Assembly: GCA_030035585.1 (NCBI GenBank)
Contig: CM057465.1
Location: 4,067,501 to 4,131,500, forward strand
Reading direction: 5' to 3'
From: Dugong dugon
Lineage: Eukaryota > Chordata > Mammalia > Sirenia > Dugongidae
DNA length: 64,000 bases
The notes below the pieces were generated by a model that saw only the letters and a list, made by a program, of their open reading frames with translations, ran no database searches and was not told the DNA's origin. The translations under genes and the position numbers were made by a program. This document shows positions 8,890-19,707 of this stretch, piece by piece (positions within the stretch are counted from its first letter, which is position 1; each line of letters starts with the position of its first letter).

Positions 8890-11108
8890 AGAGGATCCCA
8901 ATTATCTAGTTTATCTGTTGGGTTTTTTGTGTTGATGTTTATGGTTTTTTCTCATGGAGTCTTTAGGGTTTTCTATGTATAGTATCATATCATCTGCAAA
9001 CAGGGACAGTTTAACTTCTTCATTACCAATTTGGATGCCCTTTATTTCTTTCTCTTGCCTTATTGCTCTAGCTAGAACTTCCAGCACAATGTTAAATAGG
9101 AGTGGTGATAAAGGGCATCCTTGTCTTCTTCCTGTTCTCAAGGGGAATGTTTTCAGCCTCTCTCCATTAAGAATGATGTTGGCTGTTGGTTTTGCATAGA
9201 TGCCCTTTATTATGCTGAGAAATTTCCCTTTTATACCTATTTTATTGAGAGCTTTTATCAGGAATGGATGTTGGACTTTGTCAAATGCCTTTTCTGTGTC
9301 AATTGAGATGATCATGTGATTTTTTTCTTTCCTTTTATTTATCTGGTGGATTACGTTGATGGATTTTCTAATGTTAAACCATACTTGCATACCTGATATG
9401 AATCCTACTTGGTCGTGGTGTATTATTTTTTTGATATGATATTGAATTCTATTGGCTAGAATTTTGTTCAGAATTTTTGCATCTATATTCATGAGAGATA
9501 TTGGTCTGTAATTTTCTTGTTTTGTGATGCCTTTGCCTGGTTTTGGTATCAGCGTTATGCTGGCTTCATAGAATGAATTTGGAAGTGTTGCTTCCTCTTC
9601 TATGCTCTGAAATAGCTTGAGTAGAACTGGTACAAGCTCTTCTGTAAATGTTCTGTAAATGTTTTGTAGAATTCTCCAGTGAAGCCATCTGGGCTAAGGC
9701 TTTTTTTGGTTGGGAGTTTTTTTTATTACCTTTTCAATCTCTTCTCCTGTTATGGGTCTGTTCAGATTTTCAATATTACTTTGTTGTAGTTTGGGTAGGC
9801 CATATGTTTCTACAAATTTATCCATTTCCTCTCGGTTTTCAAATTTGTTGGAATATAATTTTTCATAATATTCTGTTATAATCCTTTTTATTTCGGTTGG
9901 GTCTGTTGTAATGTCCCCCATTTCATTTCTTATTTGGGTTATTTGTGCCCTCTGCTGTTTTTCTTTTGTCAGTCTGGCCAGTGGTTTGTCAATTTGGTTG
10001 ATTCTTTCAAAGAACCAACTTTTGGTTTTGTTGATTCTTTCTATTGTTTTTCTGTTCTCTATTTCATTTATTTCTGCTCTGATCTTTGCTATTTCCTTTC
10101 TTCCGGTGGTTGTAGGCTTTTTTTGTTGTTCTCTTTCTATTTGTTTGAGTTCTGTAGTTAATGTTTTGATTTTGTCCATTTCTTCTTTTTTGATATGTGC
10201 ATCTATTGCTATAAATTGTCCTCTGAGGACTGCCTTTGCTGTGTCCCAAAGGTTTTGGTATGATGTGTTTTCATTTTCATTTGATTCTAGGAATTTTTTG
10301 ATTCCATCTCTGATTTCTTCTATTACCCATTGATGTGTAAGCAGATTATTATTCAGTTTCCATGTGTTTGATTTTTTTTCCTTGCTCTTTCTAGTGTTAA
10401 TTTCTACCTTGATGGCATTGTGGTCAGAGAAGATACTGTGAATTATCTCAAAGTTTTGGATCTTGTTGAGGATTGCTCTGTGGCCTAAGATGTGGTCTAT
10501 TCTGGAAAACGTTCCATGTGCATTGGAAAAGAATGTGTACTTTGCATCGGTTGGATGGATTGTTCTATATATGTCTATGAGGTCCATTTGGCTGATTGTG
10601 TCCTTTAGGTCTTCTGTATCTTTGCTGAGTTTCTTTTTAGTTGTTCTGTCCTTTACTGAGAGTGGTGTGCTGAAGTCTCCTACTATTATTGTGGAACTGT
10701 CAATTTCTCTTTTCAGTGCTGTTAGAGTTTTTTTATGTATTTTGGAGCCCTGTCATTGGGTGCATAGATATTTATTATGGTTATGTCTTCATGATGGATT
10801 ATCCCCTTAATCATTATATAGTGTCCTTCTTTGTCTTTTATGGTAGATTTTGTTTTAAAGTCTATTTTATCTGAGATTAGAATTGCCACTCCTCCTCTTT
10901 TTTGATAGTTGTTAGCTTGATATATTTTTTTCCAACCATTGATTTTTAATAAATTCACATCTTTGTTTCTAAAGTGTGTCTCTTGTAGACAGCAAATTGA
11001 TGGATCCTGTTTTCTTATCCATTCTGCCACTCTCCATCTCTTTATGGGTGCATTGAGTCCATTTACGTTCAGTGTAATTATTGATAGATGGAAGTTTGTT
11101 GGTGTCAT
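8886..11108 (-). pseudogene. L1 ORF2 remnant (endonuclease and partial reverse transcriptase)
   Basis: Starts at the ATG complement at 11108. The endonuclease domain is recognisable ([30 protein letters not shown]). Frame is lost near codon 127, where an A run is one base shorter than in the intact copy (7 versus 8). Frame is lost again near 9720, where an A run is one base longer. The RT core ([19 protein letters not shown]) survives in the open segment 8911-9492. Just after FADD an 836-bp deletion (42327-43162 of the intact copy) and then a ~2.1-kb deletion remove the rest of RT, the Cys-rich C-terminus and most of the 3'UTR. Not functional. Confidence 0.95.
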
Positions 11109-11578
11109 TTTGTAGTGCTTTTTTTTGTGGTGCTGAAGTTTTCTTTGTTCTTCTTACTCTCTTGTGCTGAGTTACTTTTGTTTGTGGATTTTGTGTTCAT
11201 TTCTTTTGTTTTTGTAGGTTTTGTTTTTGTTGAGACTTTATGATTTTCGTCTTTATTTTTATGAGTTGGTTTGTTAACTTTCTTTGTGGTTACCACGAAT
11301 TTTACCCTTATCTTTATAATTTTGAAGCAGTCTACCCTTACTTGGTATCGCCTTGCCTTCCTCTCCTTTAGAAGGTTCTATACCTATGCCGTTTGTTCCC
11401 TCTTTCATTGTTTTGATGTTGTTGTCATCCTTTGATTGATTTCTCTGATTCCCTGTTGTATTTCTTTTGTTTTTGGAAAGTCCTCTGTAGTTCAGTTCCT
11501 AGAATGGTATCTGGTTCATATGAACCTGCGTCCTAGGTCCTAGGTCCTGCCTGAGGGCTGAAGCTGTTTGTCCTCAGA

Positions 11579-12589
11579 TCAAAGAACTCCCTTTAATAAT
11601 TCTTGTAAGTTTGGTTTGACTTTTGCATATTCCTTTAGTTTCTGTTTATCTGGAAATGACCTAATTTCACCATCAAATCTGAATGCGAGTTTTGCAGGAT
11701 ATATTATTCTTGGCTGACAATTTTTTTCTTTCAAGATTTTATATATGTCATCCCACTGCCTTCTTGCCTGCATGGTTTCTGCTGAATAATCTGAGCTTAG
11801 TCTTATTGTTTCTCCTCTGTATGTGACTTCTTGTTTTTCACGAGCTGCTCTCAGGATTCTTTGTTTGTCTTTAGTTTTAGCGAGTGTGAATATGATATGT
11901 CTTGGTGATTTTCTTTTGGGGTCTCTTCTATATGGGGTTCCTTGAGCTCCTTGGATGGCCAGCTTTTCATCTTTCATGATATTGGGAAAGTTTTCTGTCA
12001 GCAGTTTGTCGATGATCCTCTCTGTGTTTTCTGTTTTCTCCCCCTGTTCTGGTATGCCAATCACTCGTAAGTTTTTGCTTTTATTTGTGTCCCACATAAC
12101 TCTCAGGGTCTCTTCATTTTTCTTTGTTCTTTTTTCTGAGTTTTCCTGAAACAGAGTTGTATCCAAGTGTTTGTCTTCAGTTCCACTGATCCTGTCTTCC
12201 GTGGTTTCAAATCTACTTCTCAGCCCTTCTATGACACCGTCCATTTCTGAAATCTTGTTGTGCATCTTTTGGATTTCTAATTGTTGTTTTTGTATAATTT
12301 CGATTTGTGAATTTATTTTGGCATTTTGTTCCTGCATCATCTTCCTGAATTCTTCCCATTTTTTGTCTGTATTTTCCATAGATTTGTCTTTTTTTTCCTC
12401 ATGTTTGTCAGCTTTTTGTCTCAGTTCTTGGAAAATTCCAAGTATTAGTGATTTGAGTTCCCTATCAGGTACTTCTAGTGCATTTTCTTCCACAGGAGAG
12501 TTATCTGGTGTTTTAATTTGGATGCCTATTGGAGCCATCTTGTCTTGTTTTTGTAAATGTTTTGATATTGTTTGCTGTTTTCGGGGCAT
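11579..12589 (-). CDS. L1 ORF1p, open but 13 residues shorter than in the intact copy
   Basis: A 336-aa ORF1p: the RNA-binding nucleic-acid chaperone that coats L1 RNA as a trimer in the cytoplasm. Order: N-terminal lysine-rich leader, long coiled coil (about residues 45-165), RRM-type domain starting near SKNLRVIGIPEQG, and a C-terminal domain with SPRHIIFTLAKTKDKQRI and SAETMQARRQW. It ends ...LLKGVL at a TGA where the other copy has CGA (TTTGAT against TTCGAT). That is a CpG-to-TpG change, so this copy probably lost 13 C-terminal residues by deamination. The start ATG sits at the same place as in the intact copy. Open, but in an otherwise dead element; expression unknown. Confidence 0.9.
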   Translation of the reverse strand: MPRKQQTISKHLQKQDKMAPIGIQIKTPDNSPVEENALEVPDRELKSLILGIFQELRQKADKHEEKKDKSMENTDKKWEEFRKMMQEQNAKINSQIEIIQKQQLEIQKMHNKISEMDGVIEGLRSRFETTEDRISGTEDKHLDTTLFQENSEKRTKKNEETLRVMWDTNKSKNLRVIGIPEQGEKTENTERIIDKLLTENFPNIMKDEKLAIQGAQGTPYRRDPKRKSPRHIIFTLAKTKDKQRILRAAREKQEVTYRGETIRLSSDYSAETMQARRQWDDIYKILKEKNCQPRIIYPAKLAFRFDGEIRSFPDKQKLKEYAKVKPNLQELLKGVL

Positions 12590-12596
12590 TCAGTAG

Positions 12597-14301
12597 ATAT
12601 TTCTCTCGTTTATTGATTGTAGTTTTTTTTGTTTGTTTCGTCCTTGTGGTACAGCTGGGCAGATCTAGCTGAAGAGGAGCCACTGGGACGGGTTGTTTGT
12701 GGCACTCACCACAGCCACCAGGACGGTTGGTAGTCAGTGCTGGGCAGGTTCCAATAGGGTGTGCCTGCACAGCTTGGTGGTGTGATGTCAAGTGCACAGT
12801 GCAGGTAGGTAGGGTGCAGCAGGAAGATGGTTATGTGTGAAGCTAAGCTGGATATGGGAGAGAGGAGAGAGGAGCAGGAGCAAAAAGCATACAAACATAA
12901 AAGAATGCTAGGGGAGCTTGTCGTTTGATGAGAGACTATGGGATGGAGGAAACCAGAAGGGGGAAGAGAAAGAAAAGGAAAGACTGAACAAATAAAAATC
13001 AGAAATGTTAAAGAACTGCAAAGTTCCCAGGGATCCCACCGACGCAGCTATGAGGTCTGGGGGAGTCGGTCTCAGTTTTCACAGCACAACCTGGCCAGAA
13101 GGTACAGAGGCATACATCGCCTGGTATTCAGGGATCAGAAAGAGAAGGAAGAGATAGAGAGACGAGAAATTAAGCAATGAAGAAAGACAAAAGGGAAAAA
13201 GAGGGAAAAGATGACAAAACTAGTCAAAAAAGTAGAAAAATAAAATTTAAAAAAAAAAGAAAGCAACACCAGCAGTCAGTGCCAACAAATGGGACCCAGA
13301 GAGCCCCCACTCAGGGGCACGAATTCCAAGCAGCCGGCAGTCTCGGGGTTAAGAGACCGTGGCTATGGGAAGAAGAGGGGTGAACGAACAAAGGCCCCGG
13401 GATCTCACCAGTGCGACAGCCCAGACCTGGAAGCAGCCACATGCCCGAACGCAGCCCCACAGCCCCACCAGAGAGAGCAAAGACGGTGCTCGGAACCAGG
13501 AACCCGAGCAAAAGGAGGGGGAGGCAGCGAGAGGCAAGCGAGAAACCAGAACAAGCAGAAAATGCCACACCAACAGCCAACAAATGGGACCCAGAGAGCC
13601 CCCACTCAGGGGCGCGAATTCCAAGCAGCCGGCAGTCTCGGGGTTAAGAGACCGTGGCCATGGGAAGCAGAGGGGTGAACGATCAAAGGCCCCGGGATCT
13701 CACCAGCGCGGCAGCCCAGACCTGGAAGCAGCCACATGCCCGAACGCAGCCCCACAGCCCCGCAGGAGAGAGCAAAGACGGCGCTCGGAACCAGGGACCC
13801 AGGCAAAAGGAGGGGGAGGCGGCAGAAAAAGCTTCGCCAGCAGCCAGCAAACGGCTCTCAGAAAGCTGCCAGCCCGGGCGCGCGGAATCCAAGCACCAGC
13901 GTCCCCCAGCCCAGGGACCCTGGCCACGGAAAGCAGGGGAGCCCCAGCCGAGGTGGAGAGGGGTGGGGGGTGTGAAAGTGCTCACCGAAGTTTACCGGTC
14001 GTTCTTTCTCCCACTGGACGCTCTGCAAGGCTGCTCTCCCGTTCGCTGGTCTCCGATAGGAATCCAAGATGGTGGATCCGTGCTGCGTTAGCTGGTAAGG
14101 AATCTCTGCATGAGTCTCTCCTCACTCTCCATTCTCTTTCAGTATTCTCACTCCATTTGGTGTTTGGCTGAGTTCTTTATCTCTTCATTTGATGTTCTAG
14201 GGTTTCAGGATTGTTGATTCTCTGTTAGGCTTAGTTTTTCGGATCTTTGTTGTGGAGGGACGGCGTGGTGCTTCTGCCTAGAGCGCCATCTTGCCCCTGC
14301 C
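12597..14301 (-). promoter_or_regulatory. L1 5'UTR with two 295-bp monomers plus a diverged third
   Basis: GC- and CpG-rich leader on the minus strand. The repeated block GAATTCCAAGCAGCCGGCAG recurs at 13321 and 13616 (period 295), with a diverged related block near 13884. A YY1-type AAGATGGC motif lies at the very 5' end (complement at 14285-14292), and a second, oppositely oriented AAGATGG is at about 14066-14072. The number and type of monomers differ from the 36724 copy. The role as an internal RNA-polymerase-II promoter is inferred from L1 biology. Confidence 0.8.
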
Positions 14302-14318
14302 AGAAGTTAATTTTTTTT

Positions 14319-14885
14319 AAATAATTTTTTGTGATAAAATATGTACAAAAAATTAACATTTGAATTATTTTGTGTACAATTCAGTGTTATTAATTACATT
14401 CACCATGTTGCGTTACCATCACCACCATCTATTCCCAAATGTTTTCATCACCCCCAAACTTAGTGTCCCTTCAGCAATAACTCCTCATTTCCCCTCCTAC
14501 CCACCCCTGGTAATTACTAATAAACTTTGGTCTCTCTGCATTTGCCTCTTCTAGATATGTCATAAAAATGGAACCATACAGTATTTAACCTTTTGTATCT
14601 GGCTTCTTTCACTCAGCATAACATTGTCAAGGTCTATCCATGTCACTGCATGTATCAGGACTTCTTCACAGCTGAGTAGTATTCTATTGTATGTACATAC
14701 CACATTTGTTTATCCCTTCATCTGTTGATAGACACTTGGGCTGTTCCCACCTTTTGGCCATTGTTAATAGTGCTGGAATGAACTCTGGAGTACAAGTGTC
14801 TGAGTCCCTGCTTTCAATTCTCTTGAGTATATACCTAGAAGTGGAATTGCTGAGTCCTATGGGAACTCTGTAACTTTTTGAGAAA
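14319..14885 (-). mobile_element. Older L1 (L1M-type), 3' end of ORF2 and 3'UTR
   Basis: The minus strand reads GTATATACTCAAGAGAATTG, AATGGCCAAAAGGTGGGAAC, CAAGTGTCTATCAACAGATG and ACTACTCAGCTGTGAAG, the well-known L1 ORF2 C-terminal region, followed by 3'UTR text. It is more diverged than the young L1 that landed against its left side (TSD 14302-14318), so it is older. An LTR abuts its right side. Confidence 0.85.
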
Positions 14886-14890
14886 CTACC

Positions 14891-15380
14891 TGTCTTAATC
14901 TGGGTTCTCTAGAGAAGCAAAACCAGTGAGACATATATATAAATATAGAGAGAGGTATACTTCAAGGAAGTGGCTCACACAGTTGTGGAGGATGGTAAGT
15001 CCCAAATCCACGGGTCAGGCGGAAGGCTGGAAACCTCTTCTGGCTCATGGGATTATGGGGGCTGGTGAATCCAAAATCTGTAGGGCCAGTGGCAGGCCAG
15101 AGATATTTGCAGGTTTATCTCCTAGGAACCTGAGGTCAGGTGACAAGATGAGCACAGGGTTGAGAGAGAGACCAAGCTTTACCAGAACATCAATTTATAT
15201 TCTGGAGCCAAGACCCACCCCCAGTGAAACTCCCCTATCAACTGATTGGCTGCTAACATCAGACACATCATGAAAAGTGATTACATGGTATTACATTATG
15301 AAAGCACACGCAGTCCAGTGTCTGCTAACCCACTGAGAATCACAGCCTAGCCAAGGTGACACATAACAGTAACCATCACA
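14891..15380 (-). mobile_element. Solo LTR with 5-bp TSD
   Basis: The minus strand runs TGTGATGGTTACTG ... to ... TTAAGACA, i.e. TG...CA termini. CTACC (14886-14890) and CCACC (15381-15385) are the probable 5-bp target-site duplication, one mismatch. Contains AATCTGGGTTCTCTAGAGAA and GCCTAGCCAAGGTGACACAT. Termini and 5-bp TSD fit an ERVL/MaLR-type solo LTR. Confidence 0.75.
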
Positions 15381-15385
15381 CCACC

Positions 15386-16561
15386 AAACTAGAAAGCAAT
15401 TATTAACCTGCTTATTACCCTCTTCTGATGTGATCGACAAGTGAGATGTATGGGAGAAATGCATGGGAAATTAGTATTTTTCTTTGCTACCAAGTAAGAG
15501 AAAGACTGGACAAAGGAGGCCTGGACTTTATTATATTTCCCTTTGAAACTGTCATCCCCATGTGGGCAGGAGTGCTACCTCTCTTTGTGTCCCTGAATGT
15601 GCAGGGCCCAGCTGGGTGCCTGGTACCTATCAGGTGCACATCACACATTTGGTGGCTGAATGCCTGACAGACAGAGTGAGGGCCCTCAGTGCCTCTCTCT
15701 GAAGAGAGGACATGGGCGCCTCCACTGGTGGACAGAGAAGACAACGCCCTGAATGCAAGCAGAAGGAAGCCGGTCTGGAGACCCCTTCCAGCGCTGGCTC
15801 CATTCTCTTGCCTGGGACTGCAGTGACGAGGCTTGTTGAGGGGAGGAGGAGGAGGAATTACTTCTGCAGAAGTGTTGGTGAGTGGGATGGGAGTGGCACT
15901 TCCTGGCCCTTATGGTCAGGTGTCTGTCTCTTTATCAGCCTTGAAGACAAATGACTCCTTCTGCTTCAAGTGCCATTTCCCTAATGCGCTTAAGCAGCAG
16001 TATGTTAAAATACACCTTGTTAAAGGAAAGGGAGTTTTTGAGGCATTTTATGTCCTGGGGCTGTCACCAATGTGAGTTTGGAGTGTTTTATACTTAGATC
16101 AGCTAGTCAGTCATGAAATAACCATGGGAACAAGGTAGAAAGTAAATCCGAGTGGGTCGAGGAGGAATTAGGTTCGTGGGAGTAGAGGACAGGGAAGGAC
16201 TGCCTGTCTTTTCTCTCTACCATGACACCAGCTTTATTGGGAGCCATTCCAGCTGGTGAACTTCCAGCAAAGGGCCCAGTAATCATGGATACGCATCATG
16301 TAGGGGTAGACACACTTCCCACCTAAGATGCTGCTCTCTAGAGGCACACGACCCCTGGGGAGCCTTCCAGTGAGGCCCCACAAAGAAAGCCTCTGTATTT
16401 TGTATACAGTTCAGCTTCCTACACTGAGCTGTTGTATAGCCCTCTCAGCATTTAGGGAATAACATCATGTCTAGGGCTAAGCGTCTCTGCATCCAGCCTC
16501 CAGCACAGTTCCTGGGTGGCACCAGCCTGGCTGAGGTCCCCTTAGGATCACAGTGGGGAGG
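15386..16561. other. No gene seen; unique sequence
   Basis: No recognised exon or repeat. Short open frames (15446-15667, 15712-15954) lack domain features and splice context. Confidence 0.5.
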
Positions 16562-17095
16562 TGTTATGGATTAAGGAGTGCCCTCCAAAAAGAGATATTG
16601 AAGTTCTAACCCCTGGTACCTGTGAACATGACCTTGTTTGGAAACAGGGGTTTTGAGTATGCTGTCAGGTTAACACGGGCTCATATTGGAGTAGGGTGAA
16701 CATGACCTTGTTTGGAAACGGGGTTTTTGAGTATGCTGTCAGGTTAACATGGGCTCATATTGGAGTAGGGTGAACATGACCTTGTTTGGAAATGGGTCTT
16801 TGAGTATGCTGTCAGGTTAACATGGGCTCATATTGGAGTAGGGTGAACATGACCTTGTTTGGAAACAGGGTCTTTGACTATGCTGTCAGGTTAACATGTG
16901 CTTGTATTGGAGTAGTGTGGATCCTAATTCCCTCTGAGTGATGTCTTTATTAAAGAGAAGAAGAGATGCAGAGAGATAGACACAGAGGAAAATGGCCACG
17001 TGACCATGGAATTACGTTTCAGCTACAAGCCAAGAAACGTTTAGGGCTACCAGAAGCCAGGAGAGACAAGAAAGGATCTTCTCCTAGAGCCTTGA
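16562..17095 (+). mobile_element. MaLR-like LTR with internal tandem expansion
   Basis: Starts TGTTATGGATTAAGGAGTGC and follows the layout of the 1223 and 25473 LTRs: ATATTGAAGTTCTAACCCC, a CATGACCTTGTTTGGAAA block, AAGAGAAGAAGAGATGCAG, CTACAAGCCAAGAAACG. The central block is repeated four times (16622-16916), lengthening the LTR. The 3' end is degraded or truncated near 17095. Confidence 0.75.
16622..16916 (+). repeat. Four tandem 73-74-bp units inside an LTR
   Basis: Units start at GTGAACATGACCTTGTTTGG at 16622, 16696, 16770 and 16843 (periods 74, 74, 73). Each continues through TGAGTATGCTGTCAGGTTAA and a TTGGAGTAG end. Later units carry private changes, e.g. GACTATG and CATGTGCTTG in unit 4. 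Related LTRs elsewhere in the window have the block once. Confidence 0.97.
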
Positions 17096-17535
17096 TGGGG
17101 TGTCAGTTTGTAGAAAGAGGATAAACCTGACCCACAGACACAAGAGGAGGGGAAGTGCTGACTGGGACAACCCCAGGGACTGCCCTCCAAGGCTCAGTCT
17201 GTCGGGTCCTGTTGATTCTTGAAGTGAGACCAGGATCCAGTTATTCAGTCCACTCACTTGCTTCCAGCTGCCCAAGCCCCTCTCTGTCACTTACAACCAG
17301 GGCGCCCTGGCTAAGTGAGTTGAATTGACCTTCCTGAGAGCATCCGTGACCAGGTGGAGCTAAGGATCAGGGCAAAGAGCTCCCTCTGCTGCTCCTCTCC
17401 AGTGAGCAGGAAGCCAACAGAGAGATTTAATGGAAAGTGAAAATGACAGCATCACAGAGAAGATGGCTTGAGCTGTTTGGATTCTGCTATTCGGCAGCTG
17501 GATGCTACATGAAAACACACCAAGTAGGAGGGCTT
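17096..17535. other. No gene seen; unique sequence
   Basis: No recognised exon. 17420-17535 is AT-rich, lacks recognised repeats and ends exactly at the TSD of the RTE insertion. Confidence 0.45.
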
Positions 17536-17549
17536 AATGAGCAAATTAA

Positions 17550-18371
17550 ATGAGAATAGGGCACCAAGACTGGAGGAAATCTCATTAACAACTTGCAATA
17601 TGCAGATGACACACCTTGCTTGCCAAAAATGAAGACGACTTGAAGCTCTTCCTGATGAAAGTCAAAGACTACAGCCTTCAGTACAGATTATGCTTTTAAT
17701 GTGAAATAAATAAAAGTCCTCTCAACTAGACCAATAAACAACATCATGATAAATGGAGAAATTGAAGTTGTCGATAATTTCATTCTACTTGGATCAACAA
17801 CCAACACTCATGGAAGCAGTAGTCAAGAAACCAAGCCATGTGTTGCATTACGAAAATCTGCTGCAAAAGAACATTTTTAAAGTTTTAAAAAGCAAAGATG
17901 TCACTTTGATGAGCAAAGGTGCACCTGACTCTAGCTATGGACTTTTCAATCACTTCCTATATATGTGAAAATTGGGCAATGAAAAAGGAAGACAGAAGAA
18001 TTGAGGCATTCCAGTCGTGGTACTGGGGAAGAATATTGAATATACCACCAATTCCCAGAAGAACAAACAAATAAGTCTTGGAGGAAGTACAGCTTGAATG
18101 CTCCTTAAAAAAGAGGATGGTGAGACAGCCTTGCTTACTTTTGGACACATCATCAGGAAAGACACATCAGTAGAAAAAGACATCATATATGGTAAAGTAT
18201 AGGGTTAGTGAAAATCAAGGAAACCCTTAATGAGATGGGTTAACAAAATGGCCACAACAATGGGCTCACACATACCAACAATCATGGAGATGGTGTAGGA
18301 CTGGACAACATTTCATTCTGTTGTACATCAGGTCACCATGAGTCAGAGCTGACTGGACGGTAACTAATAAA
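17550..18371 (+). mobile_element. RTE LINE, 5'-truncated, with perfect 14-bp TSD
   Basis: Plus-strand RTE copy covering the RT YADD site (TATGCAGATGAC at 17599-17610), the C-terminal ORF region (AAAATCTGCTGCAAAAGAAC) and the 3' tail (GTCACCATGAGTCAGAGCTG ... TAACTAATAAA). AATGAGCAAATTAA is present at 17536-17549 and again at 18372-18385, an exact 14-bp duplication that fixes both ends. The ORF is broken by stops and frameshifts. Confidence 0.95.
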
Positions 18372-18385
18372 AATGAGCAAATTAA

Positions 18386-19290
18386 TAATCATTCATCCCC
18401 TGGTGGCATTGTGAGGGGATCTGAAGGCCTGGCCCTAATCCTGCATGGACCTCTTGAGCAGGTCACTACACCTTGGGGGCCTTGTTCTCCGCCCCTGCGA
18501 AGTGTGGATGGCAACACATGGTTCCAGATCATTGGCAGAATTACCAAAAAGATGTAAACTCTCAAGTGAGGCCTGGGGCACAGAAAAATAGTAGATATCA
18601 GCATTGATAGCCTCACCCACATAATTGTTATCAATTTCCAATTACTTAATGAGAACAACACAGGGACAGAGGCAAGAACAGCTTAGCTCCCACAGGCTGT
18701 CAGCCCCATCATATGACAGTTGTGGAGGGGCAACCAGTGTCAACATCTAATTTCTGGAAATTGTTGGGTTGACATTAAATAAATGAATATTCTAAGGCTT
18801 GACAGTGTCTGAAAATAAAGCGGAGGAGAAATCCGACGAGAGGGCAGAGGTTCCACTCAGAGGAAGCGACGCTTCTCCCGCTAATGGACCTCATCTCAGC
18901 ATGCTCTCTGGGAGCTCAGTCTATGGAAGGAGGATTCTGTAGGCGGGAGTGGCACACTGGGCAGCCTGGAAGGAGCATACCAGACAGAACACACTACCTC
19001 CTGGGTGCTCTGAGCCTCACTCAAGATAGAAACAGGCTGTGGGGAGGGCGGGGGAAGAGGTACCACCTCACCAGCTCCACTCACCAGGATCCTCACTGTC
19101 CCCTTGGAATGTCCTGCACTAAACATATGACAGCATGCACCACTGGGCTGTCCCCACAGCCCTGGAAGGTGGGTTTATGACCCAGATTCACAGAGGAAGA
19201 AGCAGAACCTTCTAGAATGTAAGGTCCAAGCCGTGTGGCTTGTTAGTTAGTCTCTCTCAGTCTCAGGTTCCTTGGCTATAAAAAACCATC
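18386..19290. other. No gene seen; unique sequence
   Basis: No recognised repeat. Open frames at 18389-18661 and 18884-19180 have no domain. Confidence 0.5.
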
Positions 19291-19291
19291 C

Positions 19292-19500
19292 AAAAAAACC
19301 AAACCTGTTGCCCTCAAGTCAGTTACGACTCATGGTGACCCCATGTGTTACAGGTAGAACGGTGCTACATAGAATTATAGATCACTGGTCTTTCATAAGC
19401 TGATCACCAGGCCTTTCTTCCAAGGCACCTCTAGGTGGACTTGAACCACCAAGTTTTCAGATAGCCACTGAGCATAATAATTGTACCACCCAGGGACTCT
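19292..19500 (-). mobile_element. AfroSINE, long variant
   Basis: Minus-strand copy: AAACCTGTTGCCCTCAAGTC tail side, TGATCACCAGGCCTTTCTTC body, head ending TACCACCCAGGGACTC. Same variant as the plus-strand copy at 3542. Confidence 0.88.
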
Positions 19501-19707
19501 AAAAACCAGTTACCATGCAGTTAGTTCTGACTCAGGGTGATCTCATGTGTGTCAAAGTAGAACTGTGCTCCATAGGGTTTTCAGTAGCTGATCTTTTGGA
19601 AGCAGATCACCAGGACTTTCTTCCAAGGCACCTCTGGGTGGGTTACTACTGCCAGTCTTTCAGTTAGTAGTACAGCACTTAACCATTTGCACCACCCAGG
19701 GACGCCA
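19501..19707 (-). mobile_element. AfroSINE, long variant, abutting the previous copy
   Basis: Second minus-strand copy head to tail with the one at 19292: GTTAGTTCTGACTCAGGGTG, AGATCACCAGGACTTTCTTC, head ending GCACCACCCAGGGACGCC. The two differ at many sites, so they are separate insertions or an old dimer. Confidence 0.88.

Larger units (their letters stand above)
8690..14301 (-). mobile_element. L1 LINE with complete 5' end, internally deleted
   Basis: A minus-strand L1 of about 5.6 kb. The 5' end at 14301 begins GCAGGGGCAAGATGGCGCTC, the same start as the intact copy at 36724, and the 3' end is the T-rich poly(A) complement at 8690-8712. The 17-bp target-site duplication AGAAGTCAATTTTTTTT (8673-8689) and AGAAGTTAATTTTTTTT (14302-14318) differ at one base. 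ORF1 is open, but ORF2 has two homopolymer frameshifts and two large deletions, so it cannot move on its own. It is the same subfamily as the 36724 copy. Confidence 0.95.

Noticed and set aside
8886-8950. Splicing as the cause of the L1 internal deletions
   Set aside because: The first junction has no GT at the donor side (GAGAAATTTACT) and the second has AAAT microhomology; template switching or deletion fits better.
12171-12596. 141-aa plus-strand frame opposite L1 ORF1 (also 38689-39114 on minus in the other copy)
   Set aside because: Exact antisense shadow of the conserved ORF1 coiled coil; openness follows from the codon use of ORF1.
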